The notes under the pieces were generated by a model. That model saw only the letters and a program-made list of their open reading frames with translations, ran no database searches and was not told where the DNA came from. Of a stretch of DNA of 64,000 bases, positions 42,104 to 50,960 are shown in pieces. Source of the stretch: an uncultured Porphyromonadaceae bacterium (GTDB lineage Bacteria; Bacteroidota; Bacteroidia; Bacteroidales; Muribaculaceae); NCBI GenBank assembly GCA_947174995.1, contig CAMWLC010000005.1:1-64000 (forward strand), written 5' to 3'. Position 1 is the first letter of the stretch. Every line of letters begins with the position of its first letter. A program made the translations under genes and the position numbers.

Positions 42104-43087
42104 ATGGCAGCATCCTCTACCCCCACGGCATCAGGCTACACAGTGGCCGGTGTAATCAAGGAATTTCCACGCACAGTTGCACGCGGAGTCGGTCAGGTCA
42201 TGTTTCAGGACAGTGCCTGGACCGGACTATTGTTCTTAATCGGAATCTTCTGGGGCGCATACGCCGAAGGCTCTCCCCTCGTTGCCTGGGGAGCTCTCAC
42301 AGGTGTGGTCGTCTCCACTCTGACCGGCTATCTATCCGGACTTCAGGATGAAAACGGGGCCCAGGGTCTCTGGGGATTCAACGGCGTCCTGGTAGGATGC
42401 GCCTTCCCCACCTTCCTCGGCAACACCATCTGGATGTGGCTCGCCCTTATCTTCTGCTCCGCTCTCACGACCTGGGTGCGCAATGCGTTCAATAACATCA
42501 CGGGCAAATGGGGGGTCAGCTCGTTCACGTTCCCCTTCGTGTTCTGCACGTGGTGCTTCCTCCTTGCCGCCCGTCAGTTTCACGGTATGCCCGACACCGG
42601 GATGTCGACTCCGGAGATAGTTTACAATGTACCCGCAAGCATCGACATGGGCCTCGGCGACCTCGTGGTCTACTGGCTCAAGGGCATCGCCCAGGTATTC
42701 CTCATCAACAACTGGGTCACCGGAATCTTCTTCCTCATCGGCCTTGCGCTGTGTAGCGTACGAGCAGCTGTCTGGGCCGCGATAGCCTCCGCCATCTCGC
42801 TGCTCATCGCCCTATGTTTCCATGCTCCCGGAGCAAGCGTGGCCGAAGGCCTCTACGGCTTCAGTGCAGTGCTGACCGGCATCGCGCTTGGCGCCACTTT
42901 CTGCCGCTTCACCTGGCAGACAGCCGTATGGAGCGTATGCGGTATCATCGCCACAGTCTTCATCCAGGCCGGTATGAACTCCTTCATGGCACCCCTTGGA
43001 CTCGCCACGCTGACCGGTCCCTTCTGCATCGGCACATGGCTTTTCCTGCTCCCCGCTTACAAATGGTTTGAACCCAAAAACTCATGA
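42104..43087 (+). CDS. Urea transporter (UT family)
   Basis: The 327-residue protein has ten or so hydrophobic segments and the duplicated UT signature: GLWGFNGVLVGCAFPTFLGN in the first half and GLYGFSAVLTGIALGATF in the second. UT proteins form trimeric facilitative urea channels. No urease gene is in the window. It overlaps the following MFS gene by 4 bp (ATGA). Confidence 0.88.
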   Translation: MAASSTPTASGYTVAGVIKEFPRTVARGVGQVMFQDSAWTGLLFLIGIFWGAYAEGSPLVAWGALTGVVVSTLTGYLSGLQDENGAQGLWGFNGVLVGCAFPTFLGNTIWMWLALIFCSALTTWVRNAFNNITGKWGVSSFTFPFVFCTWCFLLAARQFHGMPDTGMSTPEIVYNVPASIDMGLGDLVVYWLKGIAQVFLINNWVTGIFFLIGLALCSVRAAVWAAIASAISLLIALCFHAPGASVAEGLYGFSAVLTGIALGATFCRFTWQTAVWSVCGIIATVFIQAGMNSFMAPLGLATLTGPFCIGTWLFLLPAYKWFEPKNS

Positions 43088-44493
43088 AAACCCAATCCAA
43101 CCCCACACAGACCTCTCCCTCGACGGGTGAGGTCTGTCTTTCTACCATGCCGCTGGGATGGCGGCATTACAGGATAGTGTTCACCGCCTCCCTCGGACAG
43201 CTCATAGGCACGGCCCTCGCTACAATGGTGAGCGTCATGATTCCGATGATCCAGATTGTCTCCCATCCCGAACTCTCCTCCTTCATGCAGGGACTCATGG
43301 GAGCCATGGACCTAATAGGCATCGCTGCAGGCTCTGTGGTGATAGGCAAGCTCACCGACCGTTACGGATACCTGCTCTTCTTCCGGCTCTGCCCGGTGAT
43401 GATACTCCTCGCAGCCGTGATGGGGCTTATCTGGCCCACGGTGGCAGTAACATTGGTATCACTCTTCTTAATGGGATTCGCCATCGGCGGGGAATACAGT
43501 CTTGATTCCGACTACGTCTCCGAACTCCTGCCAATAAAATGGCGCTCCACCATGGTGGGCGTAACCAAAGCAGCCAGTGCCCTGGGCAACATACTCGTGG
43601 CCGGAGCCTGCTGGGCGTTGCTACTGTATTGGAACGCGGCCACGGCATGGCCCAAGCTCCTGTGGATGATGGTGCTTATATCCGGCATCATGATAGCAAG
43701 CCGCATACACTTCGCCGGAAGCCCCTACTGGCTCGCCGAGCACGGGCGCCTCAAGGAGGGGGAAGCTGCCGCCAAATATCTGCTTGGAGACGACGTGACA
43801 CTCGACTTAGCACAGATCGAGGCCGATGAGAAAAAAAAGGCCGAGGAGAAAAGTAACCGCACCGGCCTCCGGAGCTTCATCGCAAAAAACGGCAGGAAAA
43901 TCATACTCACCGGTGTGCCTTGGGCCTGCGAGGGACTCGGAGTCTACGGTATCGGGGTCTTCCTCCCTATCCTGCTCCTCGCCCTCGGCATAGGACATGA
44001 AAGCCCCGGCGCATCGCAATACATGCACGTCACCTATTCCGTGAAGATGACCTTCTGGATCAGTTGCGTCATGCTCCCAGGATTCATCATCGGCCTGGTG
44101 CTCATTCCGAAAATGAGATCGGTGAAGATACTGTCATGGGGCTTTTATCTGAGCGCCGCCTCCCTGGTGCTCCTATGGCTCGGATATGACCTCAAATGGC
44201 ACGCGGCCATCACGGTCGTAGCCTTCATGCTCTTCGAGCTGTTTCTCAACGCAGGGCCTCACTTAATCACCTACGTGCTTCCTCCCGAAGTCTATCCCGT
44301 CAAGGACAGAAGTCTCGGCAGCGGCATCGCCGCCTGTCTCGGCAAGGTCGGAGCCGTGCTCGCAGTATTCTTCATTCCTCTGATGCTGAAATGGGGAGGC
44401 GTGAATCTGGTGCTTATCGTCTCCACCGTAACGATGATTGTCGGCGGACTGATCACCACGGTTTTCAGCTCCCTCGTAACGAAAAAATCCTGA
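43084..44493 (+). CDS. Major facilitator superfamily transporter (sugar/metabolite-like)
   Basis: The 469-residue protein with 12 predicted helices carries MFS motif A-like sequence (GKLTDRYGYLLFFRLCPVM) between helices 2 and 3, and the central loop motif (ADEKKKAEEKSNRTG). The FAIGGEYSLDSDYVSELLPI segment resembles the metabolite:H+ symporter branch. The substrate cannot be read from sequence. It is translationally coupled to the urea transporter, so the two probably act on related nitrogen-containing compounds (inference). Confidence 0.8.
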   Translation: MKTQSNPTQTSPSTGEVCLSTMPLGWRHYRIVFTASLGQLIGTALATMVSVMIPMIQIVSHPELSSFMQGLMGAMDLIGIAAGSVVIGKLTDRYGYLLFFRLCPVMILLAAVMGLIWPTVAVTLVSLFLMGFAIGGEYSLDSDYVSELLPIKWRSTMVGVTKAASALGNILVAGACWALLLYWNAATAWPKLLWMMVLISGIMIASRIHFAGSPYWLAEHGRLKEGEAAAKYLLGDDVTLDLAQIEADEKKKAEEKSNRTGLRSFIAKNGRKIILTGVPWACEGLGVYGIGVFLPILLLALGIGHESPGASQYMHVTYSVKMTFWISCVMLPGFIIGLVLIPKMRSVKILSWGFYLSAASLVLLWLGYDLKWHAAITVVAFMLFELFLNAGPHLITYVLPPEVYPVKDRSLGSGIAACLGKVGAVLAVFFIPLMLKWGGVNLVLIVSTVTMIVGGLITTVFSSLVTKKS

Positions 44494-44504
44494 CAAAAGC
44501 AGCA

Positions 44505-44546
44505 AAAAGAAGTGGACTTGACAGCTCTGTCAAGTCCACTTCTTTT
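44505..44546. terminator. Strong bidirectional terminator
   Basis: A 20-bp perfect stem (arms beginning AAAAGAAGTGGACTTG) with a 2-base loop lies between the convergent MFS and flavin reductase genes, with U-rich ends on both strands. Confidence 0.9.
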
Positions 44547-44580
44547 GCTCAAACGCAGACGCGCTGCTTTGTTACGCACC

Positions 44581-45144
44581 TTACTTCAGGGCGGCTCCGG
44601 CCGAGAAAGCATCGCCCACCCTTTCTCCGAGAGCGATGTAGCCGTTGTGGACAGGATCGAAAGTTATCAGCTTCATCTTCTCCACGTCAGGCTTGCCATC
44701 GGCTGCCAGATATTTCTCGTCACAGACGATATTCACGATCTCCGCTATGAGAAAGAAACCGGACGGCGACTCATTTATTTTCTCCTTGACGCGACATTCC
44801 ATCGTCATCGGGAAAACATCAAACACAGGAGCGTCGACGTGCTCACCCTTGACGACATTCCATCCTGTCTTAGCGATTTTGTCGTGACACTTCCGTCCGC
44901 TCACGATCCCCACGAAATCCGAAGCCACGAGGGTATCCGAAGTGGCGAAGGCAAGAGTGAACTCTCCGTTACGGTTGAGGTTATCCGTGGTGGCATGGGA
45001 GCCCAAAGATATCATAATATCATGCATATCCCATTGGCCACCCCATGCTGCATTCATCGCATTGGGTGTGCCGTCGGCATCATACGTGCCGATGATAAGC
45101 ACAGGCTGAGGGAGCAGCCAGGCTCTCGGTTGAAAATTCTTCAT
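44581..45144 (-). CDS. Flavin reductase-like FMN-binding protein
   Basis: The 187-residue split-barrel protein has VLIIGTYDADGTPNAMNAAW (FMN phosphate region), IMISLGSHATTDNLNRNGEF and the C-terminal EYKALGERVG-like GYIALGERVGDAFSAG. Such proteins bind FMN and reduce flavins or act as NAD(P)H:flavin oxidoreductases. It is followed by a 5-bp gap to the acetyltransferase on the same strand. Confidence 0.85.
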   Translation of the reverse strand: MKNFQPRAWLLPQPVLIIGTYDADGTPNAMNAAWGGQWDMHDIMISLGSHATTDNLNRNGEFTLAFATSDTLVASDFVGIVSGRKCHDKIAKTGWNVVKGEHVDAPVFDVFPMTMECRVKEKINESPSGFFLIAEIVNIVCDEKYLAADGKPDVEKMKLITFDPVHNGYIALGERVGDAFSAGAALK

Positions 45145-45149
45145 GGAAA

Positions 45150-45683
45150 TTAATTTTTTGGAGGAATACGTTTGATTAATCTTGCCGGATTCCCGGCCAC
45201 GATAGTGTCCGCCTCCACATCCTTCGTGACGACGCTCGCCGCCCCGACCACGGCATTGTCACCTACGGTCACACCGGGGAGAATGGTGGCACCGGCACCG
45301 ATCCATGCGTTTTTGCCTATATGTACCGGCTTGCAGGTTATCACCTGACGCTCGTAAAGGTCGTGGTTATTGGAGATGAGCTGCACATTCGCCGCAATCA
45401 TCGCTCCGTCGTCAACGGTGATACCCCCTGCCGCCATCATCAGGCATCCGGGCATGATCACTACGTTCCGCCCGATTCTGACGTTGTGCGGTCTGACCGC
45501 CGTGAGGGGGATCTCGACGCGGCTTCCTTCGCCGATAGATGGGAAAATACGGTGCATGAGATCCTTGCTTTCGGGAGTGCCCGGCAAGGTATGATTGAAT
45601 TTGAACACGAGCTGCGCGTGAGTCTCGGCAAGCGCCAGTTCCTCCCGCGTCTGCTTCGTAACATCGATTCTTATTTCCTTCAT
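45150..45683 (-). CDS. Sugar O-acetyltransferase (hexapeptide-repeat)
   Basis: The 177-residue left-handed beta-helix acetyltransferase has hexapeptide repeats (IGRNVVIMPGCLMMAAGGIT, VHIGKNAWIGAGATILPG) and the catalytic His in ANVQLISNNHDLYERQ. The C-terminus is VIAGNPARLIKRI-like (IVAGNPARLIKRIPP). It is related to maltose/galactoside acetyltransferases and transfers acetyl from acetyl-CoA. It is transcribed ahead of the flavin reductase gene. Confidence 0.88.
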   Translation of the reverse strand: MKEIRIDVTKQTREELALAETHAQLVFKFNHTLPGTPESKDLMHRIFPSIGEGSRVEIPLTAVRPHNVRIGRNVVIMPGCLMMAAGGITVDDGAMIAANVQLISNNHDLYERQVITCKPVHIGKNAWIGAGATILPGVTVGDNAVVGAASVVTKDVEADTIVAGNPARLIKRIPPKN

Positions 45684-45777
45684 ATTACTATAACACCGTC
45701 AAACCGAGGATTGGTCATTTTTTTTGTACGATGGGGCCTAATTTTGGAATTCGCTTGCAGGAATAAAAAAAAATTGC

Positions 45778-45785
45778 TAAATTTG
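45778..45785 (+). promoter_or_regulatory. -7 box of rpoD
   Basis: TAAATTTG (followed by C) is a good TAnnTTTG match 20 bases before the rpoD ATG, giving a very short leader. Confidence 0.75.
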
Positions 45786-45805
45786 CATAATTTAGGAAAA
45801 ATTTT

Positions 45806-46666
45806 ATGCGGCAGCTAAAGATAACCAAATCCATCACCAATCGCGAGAGCGCCTCGCTTGACAAGTACCTTCAGGAAATAGGCCGCGAGGAACTGATTTC
45901 CGTGGCTGAAGAGGTCGAACTCGCACAGCGCATCAAGAAGGGTGACAAAAAGGCGCTTGAGAAACTCACCCGCGCAAATCTCCGCTTCGTGGTCTCCGTG
46001 GCCAAGCAATACCAGAACCAGGGCCTCTCCCTCCCCGACCTTATCAACGAGGGAAACCTCGGTCTGATCCGCGCGGCCCAGAAGTTTGACGAGACCCGCG
46101 GCTTCAAGTTCATCTCTTACGCCGTGTGGTGGATTCGCCAGTCTATCCTCCAGGCCCTTGCCGAACAGTCGAGAATAGTGCGTCTGCCCCTCAACCAGGT
46201 AGGTTCGCTCAACAAGATCTCCAAGGAGCTCTCCCGCTTCGAGCAGGAAAACGAGCGCCGCCCCTCCCCCGAGGAACTCGCCGAGCGCCTTGACATCCCC
46301 GTGGACAAGATCTCGGATACCCTCAAGGTGTCTGGCCGGCATATTTCCGTGGACGCCCCCTTCGTCGACGGCGAGGACAATTCCCTGCTTGACGTGCTCC
46401 CTAACGATTCGAGCCCGATGGCCGACTCCTCACTCAATCAGGAATCACTCTCACGCGAGGTGGACCGCGCCCTAAAGCAGCTCTACGACCGCGAGCGCGA
46501 AATCCTGAAAATGTTTTTCGGTATCGGATGCCAGGAGATGACCCTCGAGGAAATCGGAGCGCAGTTCGATCTCACCCGCGAGCGCGTGCGCCAGATTAAG
46601 GAGAAAGCTATCCGACGTCTCAAGGGGCAGAAAAGCAAGCTCCTCAAAAGCTATCTCGGAGAATAA
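45806..46666 (+). CDS. rpoD: Primary RNA polymerase sigma-70 factor RpoD (short Bacteroidetes type)
   Basis: The 286-residue sigma factor has region 1.2 ([20 protein letters not shown]), 2.1-2.4 ([60 protein letters not shown]), region 3 ([20 protein letters not shown]) and 4.2 ([20 protein letters not shown]). This short form lacks region 1.1 and is the housekeeping sigma of Bacteroidetes that reads TAnnTTTG promoters, which are repeatedly found in this window. Confidence 0.95.
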   Translation: MRQLKITKSITNRESASLDKYLQEIGREELISVAEEVELAQRIKKGDKKALEKLTRANLRFVVSVAKQYQNQGLSLPDLINEGNLGLIRAAQKFDETRGFKFISYAVWWIRQSILQALAEQSRIVRLPLNQVGSLNKISKELSRFEQENERRPSPEELAERLDIPVDKISDTLKVSGRHISVDAPFVDGEDNSLLDVLPNDSSPMADSSLNQESLSREVDRALKQLYDREREILKMFFGIGCQEMTLEEIGAQFDLTRERVRQIKEKAIRRLKGQKSKLLKSYLGE

Positions 46667-46690
46667 CATTCCCTACCACTTTTCGGGCGT

Positions 46691-47248
46691 ATGACACGAA
46701 AAATACTCAAGACCGTCGCGTCGCTTGCGTTCCTGTGCTGTTGCGGTAATGCCGGTGCAGCCATTGATGTCGACGATGAGCATACGGACTCCCCGCGACA
46801 CGTGATGATCACAACGGAACTCGGCAGTTCAATCGACCTCGGGAGCCACGACATGTCGACTTTCGACGTCGACCTGGCGGCCGCATACACCAATCCATTC
46901 ATCCGTGCCCTCGGACTTGGAATCGGAGTGCACCGCTCGTTTGGGTCTGACAACACCTTCATTCCCATCTATGCGCTTTTCCAAAGCTCCTTCCGCACCC
47001 GCCCCTCGCTATTCTTCCTGAGCCTGAAAGTAGGTTACAGTTTTTCCACCGTCGGCAATTCAGCCATGTATGGCGACACCAGCGCCATGGCCGGACTCGG
47101 CATCAATCTCATGACGCGGCGCAACTTCCGGAGCCACATCATCTTCGGCTTCGGATTCCGCCACTACAACCGAAAGCACCAGACGGCCATCAGCCTCGAC
47201 ACCCAGAACGTGGGGCTTGCCAACCTTTCGTTCGGGGTGTCGTTCTGA
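46691..47248 (+). CDS. Outer-membrane beta-barrel protein of unknown role
   Basis: The 185-residue protein has a signal peptide (TVASLAFLCCCGNAGA) followed by amphipathic strands: MITTELGSSIDLGSHDMSTF, GLGIGVHRSFGSDNTFIPIY, FFLSLKVGYSFSTVG and the end VGLANLSFGVSF, with a C-terminal Phe. It looks like a small OmpA/OmpX-type barrel. It starts 24 bp after rpoD and converges on the glycosyltransferase gene. Function unknown. Confidence 0.7.
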   Translation: MTRKILKTVASLAFLCCCGNAGAAIDVDDEHTDSPRHVMITTELGSSIDLGSHDMSTFDVDLAAAYTNPFIRALGLGIGVHRSFGSDNTFIPIYALFQSSFRTRPSLFFLSLKVGYSFSTVGNSAMYGDTSAMAGLGINLMTRRNFRSHIIFGFGFRHYNRKHQTAISLDTQNVGLANLSFGVSF

Positions 47249-47260
47249 CAGAGTGTAAAT

Positions 47261-48637
47261 TCACTTCTTCATGCGATGGCGCAGAGCTATCGTGCGCAGC
47301 GTGTCCTTGTACAGGTTGTGCGCGTTGACCTGCTCCACACTCAACGCCGCATCGCTGTTGCCTTTCCAGCGGCGGCAATGGTAAAGCGACTCGTAGATGC
47401 GCCCCACGTAATAGCGAGACGATATGGTCAGGGCCATGGCGTAATCCTCGCCGTAGCTGACATTCGGGAAGAGAATATGGCGTGCCAGCGGGGTGTAGAA
47501 AGCACGCGGTGCTCCCATGCCGTTGATGCGCAGGAGGTTGTTGCGTCCGTTAAGCGGGGTCCACTCCTTATGGGCTATCAGGCCCGGCTCAATCTCATTG
47601 AGCTCATTATCCGTGAGCGTGTAGCTTCCCACCACCATTCCGCACTTCTCGATATGAAACTTGTTGACGATGCGCTTGAGCACCCCCTCTCCGTCATACA
47701 CGTCGTCGCTGTCAAGCTGCACGGCGAAACGTCCGCAGTGTTCCGACATCAGAGCGCGGTTCCAGCAGCCCCCTATGCCCAGACCCTCTTCAGCGGCCAC
47801 TTCGTAGATATAAAGACGGTCATCCTCCTGCGCGAGTTTGCTCAGAATTTCCGAGGTGCCGTCCGTGCTGGCATTGTCCACCACAATTACGTTGAAGATG
47901 AAATCCGTCTTCTGTGACAATGCGCTCCTAACGGCATCAGCTATCGTGCCGACACGGTTGCGCACCGGGATGATCACCGATGCTTCGAATTCAAAATGCC
48001 CCTCGGTGACGTTCACGCGCAGGGGGCGGCTCTTGAGCAGGGCCCCGAGATAATTAAGATAGGCGGTGAACTCGCTCTCCATGTCGCGCTGATACTCTCG
48101 GGAGGCGGGACTGACGTAATCATGCTGTTTCGCCCCCGAATCACGCGCATCCTTGAGTTTGAGCCTGTAAAGCGTTTCCGGAAGCATGATGACGCCGTTG
48201 CCCTCATGGCGCATCATAAGCCACCAGAGATACTGACCTTTGTCGGCCGTGATAGACAGTGATTTTCCGAAACTCTTGTAGTATACCGCCTCAGCCTTCT
48301 TCATGGCGTCCGCGGCCAAGGCCTTGTCCACACAAAGGAGTGCCCCGAAATCAAAATCATCTCTCACTGATCCGAAAAGGTGCTCTCCCGCGGGATGCTG
48401 CCTCTCGGAGCCATCCTCAAGCACGTCTATATAGGAGCCGTACACCATCGAAGCTCCGGACATGCGCAGGGCCTGGCTCATGCGGTTTTGCGCGTATGGA
48501 AGCCACTCCACATCGTCCGATGTGAAGCCGTATCTGACCACCATCGCCGTTTCCGCCACTTTGCGCTCCTCCTTCGCGTCATCAGGCCGCACCTGCGCAC
48601 GCGCACGAGAGCTCGTGTATGCCTTGCTGTATTTCAT
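47261..48637 (-). CDS. Family 2 glycosyltransferase with an N-terminal extension
   Basis: The 458-residue protein has the GT2 GT-A core beginning at about residue 219 (ASVIIPVRNRVGTIADAVRS), with VIVVDNASTDGTSEILSKLA and the metal-binding FAVQLDSDDVYDG motif (D-x-D). The C-terminal part (YGEDYAMALTISSRYYVGRI) is typical for GT2 acceptor-site regions. The first 210 residues form a second nucleotide-sugar-like fold with degenerate motifs (SYIDVLEDGSE) and may be a decayed GT-A domain. It is a likely capsule or surface glycan enzyme. A -7 box lies 62 bases upstream of its start. Confidence 0.85.
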   Translation of the reverse strand: MKYSKAYTSSRARAQVRPDDAKEERKVAETAMVVRYGFTSDDVEWLPYAQNRMSQALRMSGASMVYGSYIDVLEDGSERQHPAGEHLFGSVRDDFDFGALLCVDKALAADAMKKAEAVYYKSFGKSLSITADKGQYLWWLMMRHEGNGVIMLPETLYRLKLKDARDSGAKQHDYVSPASREYQRDMESEFTAYLNYLGALLKSRPLRVNVTEGHFEFEASVIIPVRNRVGTIADAVRSALSQKTDFIFNVIVVDNASTDGTSEILSKLAQEDDRLYIYEVAAEEGLGIGGCWNRALMSEHCGRFAVQLDSDDVYDGEGVLKRIVNKFHIEKCGMVVGSYTLTDNELNEIEPGLIAHKEWTPLNGRNNLLRINGMGAPRAFYTPLARHILFPNVSYGEDYAMALTISSRYYVGRIYESLYHCRRWKGNSDAALSVEQVNAHNLYKDTLRTIALRHRMKK

Positions 48638-48699
48638 TCCTTGGTTTTGTTGATTGATTGTCGATTGATTTTATACATCCTCTTTCGGGTATGCACCTG

Positions 48700-48707
48700 C
48701 AAAATTA
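48700..48707 (-). promoter_or_regulatory. -7 box of the glycosyltransferase gene
   Basis: Minus-strand TAATTTTG, 62 bases from the GT start at 48637. Confidence 0.6.
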
Positions 48708-48825
48708 GCAATAATATTCATTACTGCAAAATGCGGCTCACCCAACCTTATCACCCCTGGAGACGTTTATAACATAAAAGATAAAGAATAAAAAAGTAAA
48801 GTAGATTTATTAAAACGTTAATACT

Positions 48826-49344
48826 ATGATCAGACCGGAAAAAATACTGGTAGCATACTTCGTGCAGAAGGGCAAGGAGGCTACCTCCAAGAGTGCGGCA
48901 GTAGCCCGCCAGGCAGTGGATATGCTCAAAGCCAAGGGTGTCGACACCGATAGTTTCGCCATCACACCGGTGGAGGAATATCCTGCTGACGAGGCCAATC
49001 TCGAGTTGGCAACGAAGGCGGAGCGTGACTCCCACGCACGTCCCGCGCTTGTAGGGAAATACAGTGGCATGAAAGATATTACGGGTGTGATGCTTGTATC
49101 GCCCAACTGGTGGGATTCGTTCCCGCAGGCAGTGTTCTCATTTCTCGATGACTATGATTTCGCGCAGACCCGCGTGGTGCCTGTCATCGTGACACGTGAC
49201 GACGCCCGCAACGTGCGTGCACAACTCCGCGACTTCCTCGGCAACTGGGTTCTCCCGGGCGTGGATGTGAAGGAGGATGCCGCGTCAGACGCTTCGGTCC
49301 GGCTCTCCGAGGCGATATCCCAACTTTTCGAGCCTTCGAAATAA
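48826..49344 (+). CDS. Flavodoxin-like protein
   Basis: The 172-residue protein begins with KILVAYFVQKGKEATSKSAA, the FMN-phosphate loop region of flavodoxins (the usual T/S-x-T-G-x-T is altered to QKGKEAT), and contains VMLVSPNWWDSFPQAVFSFL, the segment that usually carries aromatic residues stacking on FMN. Spacing to thioredoxin is 11 bp, so the two are probably co-transcribed redox carriers. Confidence 0.8.
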   Translation: MIRPEKILVAYFVQKGKEATSKSAAVARQAVDMLKAKGVDTDSFAITPVEEYPADEANLELATKAERDSHARPALVGKYSGMKDITGVMLVSPNWWDSFPQAVFSFLDDYDFAQTRVVPVIVTRDDARNVRAQLRDFLGNWVLPGVDVKEDAASDASVRLSEAISQLFEPSK

Positions 49345-49355
49345 AAGACAACAAT

Positions 49356-49646
49356 ATGAAATACGACGAGTTTATAAAATCCAACACGAAAGTGCTGATT
49401 GAGTTCTACGCCGAATGGTGTGGTCCCTGCCAGACGATGGGACCCATCATGGAGGAGGTGCAGGGCATGGTCGGCGAAGACGTGAGCATCGCCCAGATCG
49501 ACATCGACAAGAACGAGGCCGAGGCCAAAGCCCTGGGCATCGAGATCGTGCCGACATTCATCATCTACAAAAACGGCAAGGAGGCCTGGCGATACAGCGG
49601 CCTCATGACCCGCGGGGAGCTCATGGAGAAAATAGAAAATATCTGA
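49356..49646 (+). CDS. trxA: Thioredoxin
   Basis: The 96-residue protein contains the redox site in LIEFYAEWCGPCQTMGPIME (WCGPC) and the cis-proline in IEIVPTFIIYKNGKE. It is slightly shorter than typical thioredoxins at its N-terminus. Cytoplasmic disulfide reductase, downstream of the flavodoxin-like gene. Confidence 0.92.
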   Translation: MKYDEFIKSNTKVLIEFYAEWCGPCQTMGPIMEEVQGMVGEDVSIAQIDIDKNEAEAKALGIEIVPTFIIYKNGKEAWRYSGLMTRGELMEKIENI

Positions 49647-49655
49647 CAGTTTCCG

Positions 49656-49709
49656 ATATACAGCACAAGCGGAGGAGGCCCGTAAGCCTCCTCCGCTTGT
49701 GCTGTATAT
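49656..49709. terminator. Bidirectional terminator with a 24-bp perfect stem
   Basis: Arms begin ATATACAGCACAAGCGGAGG; the loop is six bases. It separates the convergent thioredoxin and symporter genes. Confidence 0.9.
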
Positions 49710-49724
49710 ACGTATCAGTGAAAA

Positions 49725-50924
49725 CTACATTGCGGCTTCCTTCGGAATGGGATTCTTGTGGTTGCCGAAGAAACGGTCCACTATCTGGGCTATGGCGCCA
49801 TCGCCGGTCACGTTGCAGGCCGTGCCGAAGGAGTCCATGGCAATATAGAGGGCTATCATCAGGGCCTGGTTGGCCGAGTCAAATCCCAGATATGTGGCCA
49901 ACAGTCCGAGAGCTGCCATGATCGCACCCCCGGGCACCCCCGGGGCCGCTACCATGGAAATACCCATCATGCAGATGAAACCAATGAACTCCCCGGTGGT
50001 GTAAGGCATACCCTCCATTATCATTAGCGCCACCGCGCAAGCGGTGATCTTCATGGCACTCCCGGACATGTGGATGGTGGCGCACAGCGGCACGGTGAAG
50101 CCCGCTATATCCTCGCTCACACCCATCTTGATACACTGCCTGAGTGTGACGGGAATCGTGGCGGCGGAAGATTGCGTTCCTAAAGCCGTGAAATAGGCCG
50201 GGAGCATCGTGAAAAGCATCTTGAAGGGGTTCCTTCCCACAAAGAGTGCGGCAATACAGTACTGAAGCACCAACAGCAACACGTGCATTGCGAATATTAT
50301 CAAGATGATGCGCATGAAGGCCGCCAATACGGAAGCCACCTGCCCCGTGAGCGTCATGTCAAGGAATATTCCGAAAATATAGATGGGAAGCAAAGGTATG
50401 ATGACCTTTCCGATCGACATCGAGATGATGTCACGAAACTCGTTAAACCCCTTCGTAAGGCCCGGCGTCGGGAGATACGCCATGCAGATGCCGAGAAGGA
50501 AGGCGAGCACGAGAGCCGACATGACATCCATCAGCGGAGGCATGGTTATCGTGAAAAAGGGCTCTATCACCCTGCCGGCCGTCTGCTCCACCGCCGCGGC
50601 GTCCCGGGCGGAGAGAAGATGCGGAAACCAGGTGTCGCCCACGAAATAGGCACCCAGCCCGGCCAAAGTGGTTGATATATACGCGAGGGCAACCGTCAGC
50701 ACGAGCACCTTGCCCGCCTTGTTGCCTACCTCGGAGATGGCCGGAGCCACAAACCCTAAGATAAGCAGCGGTATGAGGAAGCCCAAAAACTGGCTGAAGA
50801 TGGCATTGAACGTTGAAAATACTCTCGCTCCCCACTCTGGCATGAAGTAGCCGAACCCGATTCCCAGGCCAATGGCCACGAGAATCTGAAACAGCAGATT
50901 GCCGGTGATTTTCTTTAGTTTCAT
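49725..50924 (-). CDS. Dicarboxylate/amino acid:cation symporter (SstT/GltP-like)
   Basis: The 399-residue membrane protein of the DAACS family has HMSGSAMKITACAVALMIME (TM7-HP2 region), MISMVAAPGVPGGAIMAALG (HP2-like Gly/Pro-rich) and IAMDSFGTACNVTGDGAIAQ (TM8, the N-x-x-G-D sodium/substrate motif variant). It probably imports serine/threonine, glutamate or dicarboxylates with sodium. Followed by the LTA-synthase-like gene transcribed in the same direction (37-bp gap). Confidence 0.88.
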   Translation of the reverse strand: MKLKKITGNLLFQILVAIGLGIGFGYFMPEWGARVFSTFNAIFSQFLGFLIPLLILGFVAPAISEVGNKAGKVLVLTVALAYISTTLAGLGAYFVGDTWFPHLLSARDAAAVEQTAGRVIEPFFTITMPPLMDVMSALVLAFLLGICMAYLPTPGLTKGFNEFRDIISMSIGKVIIPLLPIYIFGIFLDMTLTGQVASVLAAFMRIILIIFAMHVLLLVLQYCIAALFVGRNPFKMLFTMLPAYFTALGTQSSAATIPVTLRQCIKMGVSEDIAGFTVPLCATIHMSGSAMKITACAVALMIMEGMPYTTGEFIGFICMMGISMVAAPGVPGGAIMAALGLLATYLGFDSANQALMIALYIAMDSFGTACNVTGDGAIAQIVDRFFGNHKNPIPKEAAM

Positions 50925-50960
50925 ATTGTCGAGTTTTTTATGGTTGTCTTTAGATCATAG